Origin: an uncultured Lachnospiraceae bacterium
GTDB taxonomy: Bacteria; Bacillota; Clostridia; Lachnospirales; Lachnospiraceae
Direction of reading: 5' to 3'
NCBI GenBank assembly: GCA_947565255.1
Contig: CANOFI010000156.1
Coordinates: forward strand, 1-5,718
DNA: 5,718 nucleotides
The notes under the pieces are model-generated. The model saw nothing but the letters and a program-made list of their open reading frames with translations. It had not been told where the DNA came from and did no database searches. Each line of letters opens with the position of its first letter. The first letter of the stretch is position 1. Made by a program: the position numbers and the translations under genes. Below, in pieces: positions 1 to 5,651 of the stretch.

Positions 1-189
1 CTGCGTCAGGCCACGATAGGCCAGATAATCCGTCTTGACGGGGATAATCACACCCCTGCCGGAGGGCGCTCAAGCATTCATCTCACCGCTGAAAAAGGAA
101 AAGAATCCTTTTATGAATCCCTTGGGTTTAAACAAATTCCGCACGAATTTTGCGGAAGCGGCATGAGAAAGGTCATCTATAAAAAATAA
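1..189 (+). CDS. GNAT family N-acetyltransferase, C-terminal part (5' truncated by window edge)
   Basis: Frame 1 is open from the first base to a TAA at 187-189, giving 62 residues with no start in view. The end of the protein (LTAEKGKESFYESLGFKQIP, then a C-terminal CGSGM patch) has the form typical of the last strands of GCN5-related acetyltransferases: a helix with a K/E-FYxxLGF signature, then a G-S/A-GM strand. This part of the fold packs the acetyl-CoA binding core. The acetyl-CoA loop (R/Q-x-x-G-x-G/A) would lie upstream of the window, so the substrate cannot be guessed. The gene is convergent with the flavin-fold gene ending at 234, with 44 bp between the two stops. It is a different paralog from the GNAT near the right edge. 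The family call is fairly sure; nothing more specific is supported. Confidence 0.75.
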   Translation: MRQATIGQIIRLDGDNHTPAGGRSSIHLTAEKGKESFYESLGFKQIPHEFCGSGMRKVIYKK

Positions 190-233
190 TCTTTTTTACC
201 GCAGCCGCAAAGCCATAATGCACTTCATTTCCC

Positions 234-662
234 TTACTCCAAATCTTCCATATGAAAACTTTCTGTTTTCAAATTACAATAATACCTGCCCTTTTGGGCT
301 GTAAATTTCAATACACAATAATCCGGGTCGGTTACCCCTTTTTTATAATACATCGTATCCCCCATACACCAGATTTTCCGCTTCGTATCATCGTCCTGCA
401 AAACCTCCATCGTGCCCGTCAGCATAATGCCTTCATATTTGAAACGTCCTCTCTGATAAAAATAAATACTTGCCTTCGGATTTTTCAAAAACTGCTGCGC
501 ACGCAGGGAAGAGGTATTGGTCGAAAAATAAAAACAATTGCCTTCTATACTGCGCGGGGCAAACATCGCTTTCAAATTTGGAAACCCATCCTCGTCCACA
601 GAAGCAATAAATGCCGTTTTTTGTTTTTGAATAAATTCCATCATCTGTTCTCTTGTCTTCAT
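234..662 (-). CDS. Pyridoxamine 5'-phosphate oxidase family protein (FMN-binding split barrel)
   Basis: This 142-residue protein is the usual size for the small single-domain PNPOx-like split-barrel proteins (general stress protein 26 type, COG3871-like). Residues 17-36 (AFIASVDEDGFPNLKAMFAP) form the first barrel strands. Residues 43-69 (CFYFSTNTSSLRAQQFLKNP and on) are the family's strand plus R-x-x-x-L-x-x-N-P helix. Residues 109-131 hold the GVTDPDYCVLKFTAQKGRYY segment typical of the C-terminal strand pair. Family members bind FMN or a related flavin as dimers. True PLP synthesis by this small class is doubtful, so the reaction is unassigned. The ATG at 662-660 is preceded by GGAG (674-671) with 8-nt spacing. 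It lies 103 bp downstream of the radical SAM stop on the same strand, so it may share that transcript. I found no convincing promoter or terminator in the gap. Confidence 0.88.
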   Translation of the reverse strand: MKTREQMMEFIQKQKTAFIASVDEDGFPNLKAMFAPRSIEGNCFYFSTNTSSLRAQQFLKNPKASIYFYQRGRFKYEGIMLTGTMEVLQDDDTKRKIWCMGDTMYYKKGVTDPDYCVLKFTAQKGRYYCNLKTESFHMEDLE

Positions 663-765
663 GAAAATTTCTCCTTTTTACACTTATAAACACCAAACTC
701 CACACCGTTATAAACCATATTATGAGCAAACTGTCTTCCCTCCTTGCAGCAGTAAGCCACCCATC

Positions 766-1638
766 CTAATCCCATAAACTCAGCTGCCTTGCGGCATGCA
801 TCTCCTCAAATGTATGCAGATATGTAAATATCTGTTCATTATTATGGACAATCCCATACTGTCCACACCTTTGATGAAACAGATGCATCAGCCTTTTGCT
901 GTCTGGACTGTCAATGATATATTGATTGCCGTACGCACGCATATATCTTTCCTTCATCCCTGGAAACAGTTCATCCAGCTTCCCAAAAAAATACTCTCTG
1001 TTCCCATCGCGCAGCGTCAGTCCCATGCCAAAGCATAGTATTCCATAAACCTTTGCCTCCGCACACAGTTCCAAAATACCCGAAATATTTTCCTCTGTAT
1101 CATTGATAAACGGCAGAATCGGGGAGAGCCATACGACTGTCGGTATCCCTGCATCGCGCATTTCTTTCAGCACCGCAAAACGCTCTCCCGTCGTGCTCAC
1201 ATTTGGCTCAAGCTTTCTGCACAGTCCTTCATCGTAAGTCGTCAGGGTCATCTGCACCACACATTTTGCCCGTTCATTGATCTTCTGCAAAAGGTCGAGA
1301 TCCCTCAAAATGCGGTCTGACTTCGTGATGACCGTAAATCCAAAACCATACTCACAGATAAGAGACAATGCCTTTCTGACATTTCCAAGCTTCATTTCCA
1401 GCGGAATGTACGGATCTGTCATGGAACCGGTCCCAATCATGCATCTTTTCCTCTTGCGCTTAAGGGCGTCCTCCAGCAGCTCAATTGCATTTTCTTTCAC
1501 CTCGATATCCTCAAAATCGTGCTTCATTTGGTAGCATGTGCTTCTGGAATCGCAATAAATACACCCATGCGTACAGCCCCGGTACAGGTTCATCCCATTT
1601 TCCTTCGACAATATCCCTTTAGCCTTTACATAATGCAT
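766..1638 (-). CDS. SPL family radical SAM protein
   Basis: This 290-residue protein belongs to the spore photoproduct lyase-like radical SAM group (COG1533/Rv2578c type). Near the N-terminus the CTHGCIYC motif supplies the C-x3-C-x2-C ligands (C22, C26, C29) of the [4Fe-4S] cluster that cleaves S-adenosylmethionine. Other family blocks follow: GTGSMTDPYIPLE at about 69-81, a LEPN-x-R segment near 143-153 and PILPFIND at 173-180. The extreme C-terminus is QLSLWD (285-290), which resembles a beta sliding-clamp binding motif. Most members of this group have no known substrate; calling it spore photoproduct lyase itself would be unsafe. Start choice: ATG at 1638-1636 has GGGGAAG (1651-1645) with 6-nt spacing. 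A TTG two codons upstream (1644) abuts that SD and is unlikely to be used. The gene starts 44 bp after the EamA gene's stop, so the two are probably cotranscribed. Confidence 0.9.
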   Translation of the reverse strand: MHYVKAKGILSKENGMNLYRGCTHGCIYCDSRSTCYQMKHDFEDIEVKENAIELLEDALKRKRKRCMIGTGSMTDPYIPLEMKLGNVRKALSLICEYGFGFTVITKSDRILRDLDLLQKINERAKCVVQMTLTTYDEGLCRKLEPNVSTTGERFAVLKEMRDAGIPTVVWLSPILPFINDTEENISGILELCAEAKVYGILCFGMGLTLRDGNREYFFGKLDELFPGMKERYMRAYGNQYIIDSPDSKRLMHLFHQRCGQYGIVHNNEQIFTYLHTFEEMHAARQLSLWD

Positions 1639-1682
1639 GTCCAACTTCCCCAGTCTTTCATATTTTTCGAATCTTTATCCTC

Positions 1683-2096
1683 TTATAAAACCATTAGCAG
1701 CGTTCCCGCCCCAATCAGCAGACACCCGACAATCATTTTCGCCGTAAAGGCCTCATGTAAAAATACAAAAGCCATCACAAGCGTAATGACAACACTTAAT
1801 TTGTCAATGGGAACAACCTTGGATACTTCGCCAATTTGAATTGCCTTATAATAACACAGCCACGACGCACCGGTGGCCAATCCCGACAAAATCAGGAACA
1901 GCCAGCTTTTACGGCTGATGTCGAAAATACCTCCCTGCGTGTTTGTCAGAAAAACCATCCCCCATGCGAGCACAAGCACAACACCTGTCCGAATCGCCGT
2001 GGCAAGATTTGAATTTACTCCATCAATGCCGATTTTTGCAAGGATAGAGGTTAATGCTGCAAACACAGAGGATAAAACAGCAAACAAAAGCCACAT
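1683..2096 (-). CDS. EamA/DMT family transporter, single-domain (half-size)
   Basis: From ATG 2096 the product is 137 residues with five hydrophobic segments, roughly 1-20, 30-51, 64-82, 94-114 and 119-137. It matches one EamA repeat of the drug/metabolite transporter superfamily. The central WLCYYKAIQIGEVSKVVPID and following LSVV...FVFLHEA stretches are the conserved A/Y-Y-x-A-x-x-x-G...P-I-x-x-L-S and F-L-x-E signatures. Classical DMT exporters carry two such repeats; half-size members such as COG2510 proteins are expected to act as dimers in the cytoplasmic membrane. Substrate unknown. Start choice is ambiguous: GAGGTG (2109-2104) lies 7 nt before ATG 2096, which fits the family's usual N-terminus. 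An in-frame ATG at 2165 with an equally good AAAGGAG (2178-2172, 6-nt spacing) would add 23 mostly basic residues. It is the first gene of the leftward cluster with the radical SAM and PNPOx-like genes. Confidence 0.85.
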   Translation of the reverse strand: MWLLFAVLSSVFAALTSILAKIGIDGVNSNLATAIRTGVVLVLAWGMVFLTNTQGGIFDISRKSWLFLILSGLATGASWLCYYKAIQIGEVSKVVPIDKLSVVITLVMAFVFLHEAFTAKMIVGCLLIGAGTLLMVL

Positions 2097-2178
2097 ATTT
2101 CCACACCTCGATTCTGAAGAAATTTTTTTACGCATCCTGCGAGAAAGCACCTGCAGCGACTTCATAACGCTCTCCTTT
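2097..2178 (-). promoter_or_regulatory. Second ribosome binding site and in-frame upstream start of the EamA gene
   Basis: AAAGGAG at 2178-2172 sits 6 nt upstream of an ATG at 2165 that reads in frame into the EamA protein through 23 codons rich in Lys, Arg and Ser (beginning MKSLQVLSRRMRKK). The inner start at 2096 has its own SD at 2109-2104. Two well-placed SDs in one frame could mean two isoforms, or an upstream start whose translation opens the inner site. The extension is hydrophilic and basic, so it would be a cytoplasmic tail and not a signal peptide. Which start is used cannot be settled from sequence alone. Confidence 0.45.
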
Positions 2179-2214
2179 CTGTACAGACAAAAAATAAGCC
2201 ATAATATAAATTAT

Positions 2215-2272
2215 GTAATCCAAACTGGTTATTATTCACAACCTGAAAGGCCGCTCATAGTAACCCAAACTG
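2215..2272. repeat. Pair of 13-bp direct repeats in the divergent control region
   Basis: GTAATCCAAACTG (2215-2227) and GTAACCCAAACTG (2260-2272) match at 12 of 13 positions and are 45 bp apart start to start, slightly over four helical turns. They lie between the EamA start and the promoter of the Bax-inhibitor gene. An inverted pair, ACTGGTT (2224-2230) and AACCAGT (2285-2291), overlaps the first copy. The arrangement is what a DNA-binding regulator of one or both divergent genes might use. No known operator consensus is recognised, so the regulatory role is inference. Confidence 0.4.
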
Positions 2273-2303
2273 TACTAAATAAAAAACCAGTCACAAGTAA
2301 TAA

Positions 2304-2332
2304 TTGACGCCCGGCTGCCAGTATGCTATGAT
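2304..2332 (+). promoter_or_regulatory. Sigma-A type promoter of the Bax-inhibitor-1 gene
   Basis: TTGACG (2304-2309) and TATGAT (2327-2332) are separated by exactly 17 bp, and the -10 is preceded by TGC (2324-2326), giving an extended -10 (TGnTATGAT). Each hexamer differs from consensus at one position. Transcription would start near A2339, leaving a 5' leader of about 56 nt with AAAGGA at 2381-2386 before the ATG at 2395. This is the best promoter in the window. Confidence 0.8.
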
Positions 2333-2394
2333 AATTCCAGGAAATACCAGCATTTCACATTTACCATCAAACCATCATAGAAAGGATACCAGAT

Positions 2395-3195
2395 ATGGAC
2401 AACAAAACAGATTTTAACAGCGAAACCAGCGGCTACTATTCCGGGAACAACGAAAATGGGCTTGCAAACACCCACGGAAACGACTTCAGCAACAGCCATT
2501 TTTACGGAACAAAAAGCTATTCCGACCATGCATACAGCAGCGAGGAAATCGCAGCCAGGGTCATCAGCCGTTCTTTTATTGTTATGTTTGTGTCACTTTT
2601 GATTACGGCCGCTGTCTCCACAGCCGTTGCCGCGAACTGGAAACTGTTTTACCAGGTAGCAGACTCCTTCAAACTGCTTTTAATCCTGGAATTAGCTGTC
2701 GTTTTCGGCGCATCCTATGCGGTCAGAAAGAAAAATGTGGTTCTTGCCGGTATTTTGTATGCCATTTACACTATTGTCAACGGCATGACATTTTCTGTCA
2801 TATTTTATGCGTTCGATCTTGGCTCCATCAAGGAAGTGTTCGTCGTGACAGCGCTTCTGTTCGGCATCATGGCGCTGATTGGCATAACAACCAAAATAGA
2901 TTTGTCAAGGGTTGGCGGCATCTGCACCATGCTTCTCCTCGGCGGATTGATGGTGACTGTGCTCAATTTTCTGATTCTGCACAGCTCAGGGCTGGATTTA
3001 CTGCTGGATTATGTCTTCGTGTTTGCCTTTGTAGGTCTTACCGCCTATGACACACAGAAGATGAAGACAGCGGCAAGGACTTCCACCGGCGAAGATGTCA
3101 ATTTGATTGCGCTTTTCTGCGGAATGGAGCTGTATCTGGACTTTATCAATCTGTTCCTTCGTCTGCTGTCCATTATGGGCAAAAGAAAGAGTTAA
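2395..3195 (+). CDS. Bax inhibitor-1/YccA (YetJ-like) family membrane protein
   Basis: This 266-residue protein has a hydrophilic N-terminal tail (1-52, rich in Asn, Ser, Gly, Tyr and His) followed by about seven hydrophobic segments: roughly 57-80, 93-110, 115-138, 147-165, 173-196, 203-218 and 236-260. The late AYDTQKMK (217-224) and LYLDFINLFLRLL (246-258) stretches are the hallmark of the BI-1/TMBIM family. In Bacillus subtilis YetJ two aspartates in these helices form a pH-sensitive pair controlling a calcium leak. D219 and D249 are the apparent equivalents here, so a proton-gated cation (Ca2+) leak in the cytoplasmic membrane is the likely role. The family core is about 210-230 residues, so the tail is extra. 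ATG 2395 follows AAAGGA with 8-nt spacing and a strong promoter at 2304-2332. It is the only complete plus-strand gene in the window and its TAA abuts the stop of convergent recQ. Confidence 0.92.
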   Translation: MDNKTDFNSETSGYYSGNNENGLANTHGNDFSNSHFYGTKSYSDHAYSSEEIAARVISRSFIVMFVSLLITAAVSTAVAANWKLFYQVADSFKLLLILELAVVFGASYAVRKKNVVLAGILYAIYTIVNGMTFSVIFYAFDLGSIKEVFVVTALLFGIMALIGITTKIDLSRVGGICTMLLLGGLMVTVLNFLILHSSGLDLLLDYVFVFAFVGLTAYDTQKMKTAARTSTGEDVNLIALFCGMELYLDFINLFLRLLSIMGKRKS

Positions 3196-5067
3196 CTATT
3201 CCGCCTCAGAACTTAACACGCTGCCGGGATGCGCTGCAAGAAATGCTGCAATCTCATCCAGAAATCTCTGGCCGTATTTGCCGAATTTATGTTCTCCGAC
3301 ACCGGATACACCGAGCATTTCTTCCCTGCTTCCCGGAACCTTTGCACACATGTCAATCAGTGTCTTATCATTAAAAATGATATAAGGCGGCATGCCCTCC
3401 TCCCTTGCAATCGCAAGGCGCAGCTGGCGCAACTTTTCAAACAGCCGGAACCCCGCACCCGTAAGAGAGTCCGTGCTTCTTTTTATCTTCCTCGTGCTGA
3501 CCGTGCGCTCCCGCTCCTCAAAAGTCCGGAGCACCACACGTGCCGTTTCTTCCTTCAGTCTGCGGATATCGCCCATCTGAAGCACGCTATATTCCCCGGC
3601 AGACTGGACAATATACCCTTCCGCCAGCATCTGGTCAATAAGCTGGCGAAGCTCAGTCTCATTTCTGTGCGCCAGAGCCCCGAATGATTTGTACGCATTT
3701 GCACCGATTTCCTTTAATCTGGTCCGGTTTGCACCCAACAGCGTTCCAATTACAATATTTCTTCCGTACCTTCCCCGCGTCTCAGCAATGCAGTTTATGA
3801 CCCATTTTGCATCAGCGGTCCGGTCTTCCTCCGTATACTCGCGGTGGCAGTTGCCACAGTTATTACACGGAACATTTATTCGCTCTCCGAAATACTCCAG
3901 AATATAATTTCTAAGACAGGAGGTCGCTTTGCAGTACCCCTCCATCACCTGAAGCCGCCTGGCATCTCTCTGCCGGATCAGATCAATATCATCATCATTT
4001 ACGCCGTCAAACTCTTTCTTTTCCAGAAGAAATTTGTCAATCATGACGTCCTTTGCCGAAAATAACAGAATACACTGGGAAGGCTCTCCGTCGCGCCCCG
4101 CACGTCCGGCCTCCTGATAATAATTTTCCATGCTCTGGGGCATGTTATAATGAATCACATATCGCACATTGGACTTGTCAATCCCCATGCCAAATGCGTT
4201 GGTCGCCACAATCACGGGCGCCCGGTCATAGATAAAATCCTCCTGATTTTTCTTCCGCATCCCGTTGTCCATTCCGGCATGATACTTTGTGACCGGAATC
4301 CCACGCTTAAATAGCATTTCATGCAGGGCATCCACATTTTTCCTCGTCGCACAATATACGATTCCGCTTTCCTTCGGATGCTTCTCTATGTAATCCATGA
4401 CAAAGGCATCCTTGCGCTTTCCCGCAAGATGCTCCACACTGTAATACAGGTTCTTCCTGTCAAATCCGGTTACCACCACACTGGGCACATGAAGCTTCAG
4501 CATGCATTCGATATCCGTCTTGACTTCTCTCGTTGCCGTTGCGGTAAAGGCGCTTACAATCGGTCTCTTTGGCAAATGCCCGACAAAATCCACGATTCTT
4601 AAATATCCCGGCCGGAAATCCTGTCCCCACTGGGAAATACAGTGGGCCTCGTCAACCGTAACCATCGAAATTGTGCTCTCATTTGCAAATTGGATAAATG
4701 CGGCGTTTTCAAGCCGTTCCGGCGCCACATAGATAATTTTGTACACACCCTCTTTCGCCAGGCCAAGCGCCCTGGCAATCTGATTTTCCGTCAACGAGGA
4801 ATTAATAAACGCGGCATGCACACCCGCTTCATTTAAGGACTTTACCTGATCCTGCATCAGAGAGATAAGCGGAGATATTACAAGTGTAATCCCCGGCATG
4901 AGCAGGGCAGGCACCTGATAGCATATGGATTTGCCCGCGCCCGTCGGCATGACCGCCATAACATCTTTTCCCTCCAGAATGGAACCGATAATCTCCTCCT
5001 GCCCGTTCCGAAAGGAATCGTATCCAAAATATTTCTTCAAAACCTCTGCTGCATTTTCTTTATTCAT
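3196..5067 (-). CDS. recQ: ATP-dependent DNA helicase RecQ
   Basis: This 623-residue protein is the normal length of bacterial RecQ, a 3'-to-5' superfamily-2 helicase acting in recombination and fork repair. Domains in order: motif 0 YFGYDSFRNGQ with Q23; Walker A PTGAGKS (41-47, K46); DEAH at 139-142 followed by the aromatic-rich loop (HCISQWGQDFRPGY, to about 155); FTATAT (174-179); motif VI QEAGRAGRDG (318-327). The zinc domain has C384, C401, C404 and C407 (the CNNCGNC cluster). A winged-helix RQC domain spans about 411-515 and an HRDC domain about 540-612. All catalytic residues appear intact. Start: ATG 5067 gives the standard RecQ N-terminus. An in-frame TAG lies only three codons upstream (5079-5077), excluding a longer form. 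Its SD is weak (AGAAG, 6-nt spacing), while a much stronger SD lies about 45 nt upstream before a mini-ORF. The gene is preceded by a GNAT gene on the same strand and has no visible terminator at its end. Confidence 0.97.
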   Translation of the reverse strand: MNKENAAEVLKKYFGYDSFRNGQEEIIGSILEGKDVMAVMPTGAGKSICYQVPALLMPGITLVISPLISLMQDQVKSLNEAGVHAAFINSSLTENQIARALGLAKEGVYKIIYVAPERLENAAFIQFANESTISMVTVDEAHCISQWGQDFRPGYLRIVDFVGHLPKRPIVSAFTATATREVKTDIECMLKLHVPSVVVTGFDRKNLYYSVEHLAGKRKDAFVMDYIEKHPKESGIVYCATRKNVDALHEMLFKRGIPVTKYHAGMDNGMRKKNQEDFIYDRAPVIVATNAFGMGIDKSNVRYVIHYNMPQSMENYYQEAGRAGRDGEPSQCILLFSAKDVMIDKFLLEKKEFDGVNDDDIDLIRQRDARRLQVMEGYCKATSCLRNYILEYFGERINVPCNNCGNCHREYTEEDRTADAKWVINCIAETRGRYGRNIVIGTLLGANRTRLKEIGANAYKSFGALAHRNETELRQLIDQMLAEGYIVQSAGEYSVLQMGDIRRLKEETARVVLRTFEERERTVSTRKIKRSTDSLTGAGFRLFEKLRQLRLAIAREEGMPPYIIFNDKTLIDMCAKVPGSREEMLGVSGVGEHKFGKYGQRFLDEIAAFLAAHPGSVLSSEAE

Positions 5068-5076
5068 AGAATACTT

Positions 5077-5118
5077 CTATTGCTCCGCTGCAAAATGCCG
5101 GGGCAAACCACCCTCCTT
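5077..5118 (-). promoter_or_regulatory. Strong SD and 9-codon mini-ORF in the recQ leader
   Basis: AAGGAGGG at 5118-5111 is the strongest ribosome binding site near recQ, yet the recQ ATG is 43 nt away. A TTG at 5106-5104, 4 nt after it, opens a reading frame of nine codons (LPRHFAAEQ, first residue read as Met if initiated) ending at TAG 5079-5077. This is in the same frame as recQ and 9 nt before its ATG. It could be a leader peptide coupled to recQ by re-initiation, or the relic of an older, longer start. Only the SD and frame relations are seen; translation of the mini-ORF is inference. Confidence 0.35.
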
Positions 5119-5145
5119 ATATTTGTAATTAATATTCAGGTTATT

Positions 5146-5175
5146 GTGAAAGTTTTATCTGGAGTGAGAGTTTTA
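5146..5175. repeat. Tandem 12-bp direct repeat upstream of recQ
   Basis: GTGAAAGTTTTA (5146-5157) and GTGAGAGTTTTA (5164-5175) match at 11 of 12 positions with an 18-bp period. On the recQ sense strand they read TAAAACTYTCAC twice. They overlap the last bases of a TATACT hexamer (5179-5174, minus strand) that could act as a -10 box, though no good -35 is seen at the right distance. The placement just downstream of a possible -10 would suit a repressor operator. It does not match the Firmicutes LexA box (GAAC-N4-GTTC), so an SOS link is not supported. Confidence 0.4.
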
Positions 5176-5233
5176 GTATAAATGGATCGAACTCGTCATT
5201 TTGAATACGGCTGGGAGTGTTTGTCTGACCTGA

Positions 5234-5638
5234 CTACAGTTGTTTTTCTAATATGATTTCATAAGAAGAATCCTGGGGCGTAAAACCGCCCACTGTTTTA
5301 TATCCAAGTTTATGATAAAAATGCTGCGCATACTCATCAGCGGCAGTGGACGTCATCACCACGCCATAACCTGACTGCTTCATCTCTGTTTCCCAATGGC
5401 CCACAAGGGCCTTTCCGTACCCTTTTCCCCGGAAATCTTCCAACAGATACAGCATATTCATAAATGGCGTATTATCCCAGAAAAGGCCATAACGCAGCCA
5501 GCCTGTCAATTGATGATTCCGCTCTGCTATGTAAATTCTTTTTAATTGTATCAGATTCCGGAGTTCGGAGTTGCAGATATGCCTGTCCTTCTCTGAAAGA
5601 ATTCGGACATCTTTTTCTGTGGCTTTTCTGATTCTCAT
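5234..5638 (-). CDS. GNAT family N-acetyltransferase
   Basis: From ATG 5638 the protein is 134 residues, a complete single GNAT domain. It opens with MRIRKATEKDV, the usual first strand (x-I-R-x-A-T-x-x-D). WLRYGLFWDNTPFMNMLYL at about 47-65 forms the central strands. LLEDFRGKGYGKALV carries the acetyl-CoA pyrophosphate loop RGKGYG (70-75). The protein closes with QHFYHKLGYKTVGGF (about 106-120). Such enzymes move an acetyl group from acetyl-CoA to an amine; the substrate is not predictable here. Start: an in-frame ATG at 5650 would add MRAN. Neither start has a clear SD, but 5650 follows the stop of an upstream frame by one base (TGA-A-ATG), which could allow coupled translation. I prefer 5638 because it matches the family N-terminus. 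The gene lies 166 bp upstream of recQ on the same strand, with a spacer that seems to hold separate control signals. Confidence 0.87.
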   Translation of the reverse strand: MRIRKATEKDVRILSEKDRHICNSELRNLIQLKRIYIAERNHQLTGWLRYGLFWDNTPFMNMLYLLEDFRGKGYGKALVGHWETEMKQSGYGVVMTSTAADEYAQHFYHKLGYKTVGGFTPQDSSYEIILEKQL

Positions 5639-5651
5639 GTTTGCTCTCATT

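Noticed and set aside
180..198. A-tract/T-tract hairpin (AAAAAA-taatc-TTTTTT) at the end of the left GNAT gene
   Set aside because: The stem is about seven A-T pairs only and overlaps the stop codon. There is no GC-rich stem, so it is too weak to call as an intrinsic terminator.
252..689. 145-codon plus-strand frame opposite the PNPOx-like gene
   Set aside because: It is antisense to a clear family protein, has no recognisable domain and has an odd composition; a shadow frame. The same applies to the plus-strand frames opposite the radical SAM, EamA and recQ genes.
1639..1644. TTG start two codons upstream of the radical SAM ATG
   Set aside because: It directly abuts the GGGGAAG site, leaving no spacer, whereas the ATG at 1638 is ideally placed at 6 nt.
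2363..2378. Tandem ACCATCAA/ACCATCAT in the Bax-inhibitor 5' leader
   Set aside because: Two short copies only, with no pairing partner or known motif; likely chance.
5120..5155. TTCACA-17 bp-TACAAA as a recQ promoter on the minus strand
   Set aside because: The -10 matches only 4 of 6 and the transcript would begin at or inside the AAGGAGGG site, leaving no room for ribosome loading on the mini-ORF.
5177..5200. Possible LexA box near GAACTCGTCATT upstream of recQ
   Set aside because: Only the GAAC half-site is present; the GTTC half required at four-base spacing is absent.
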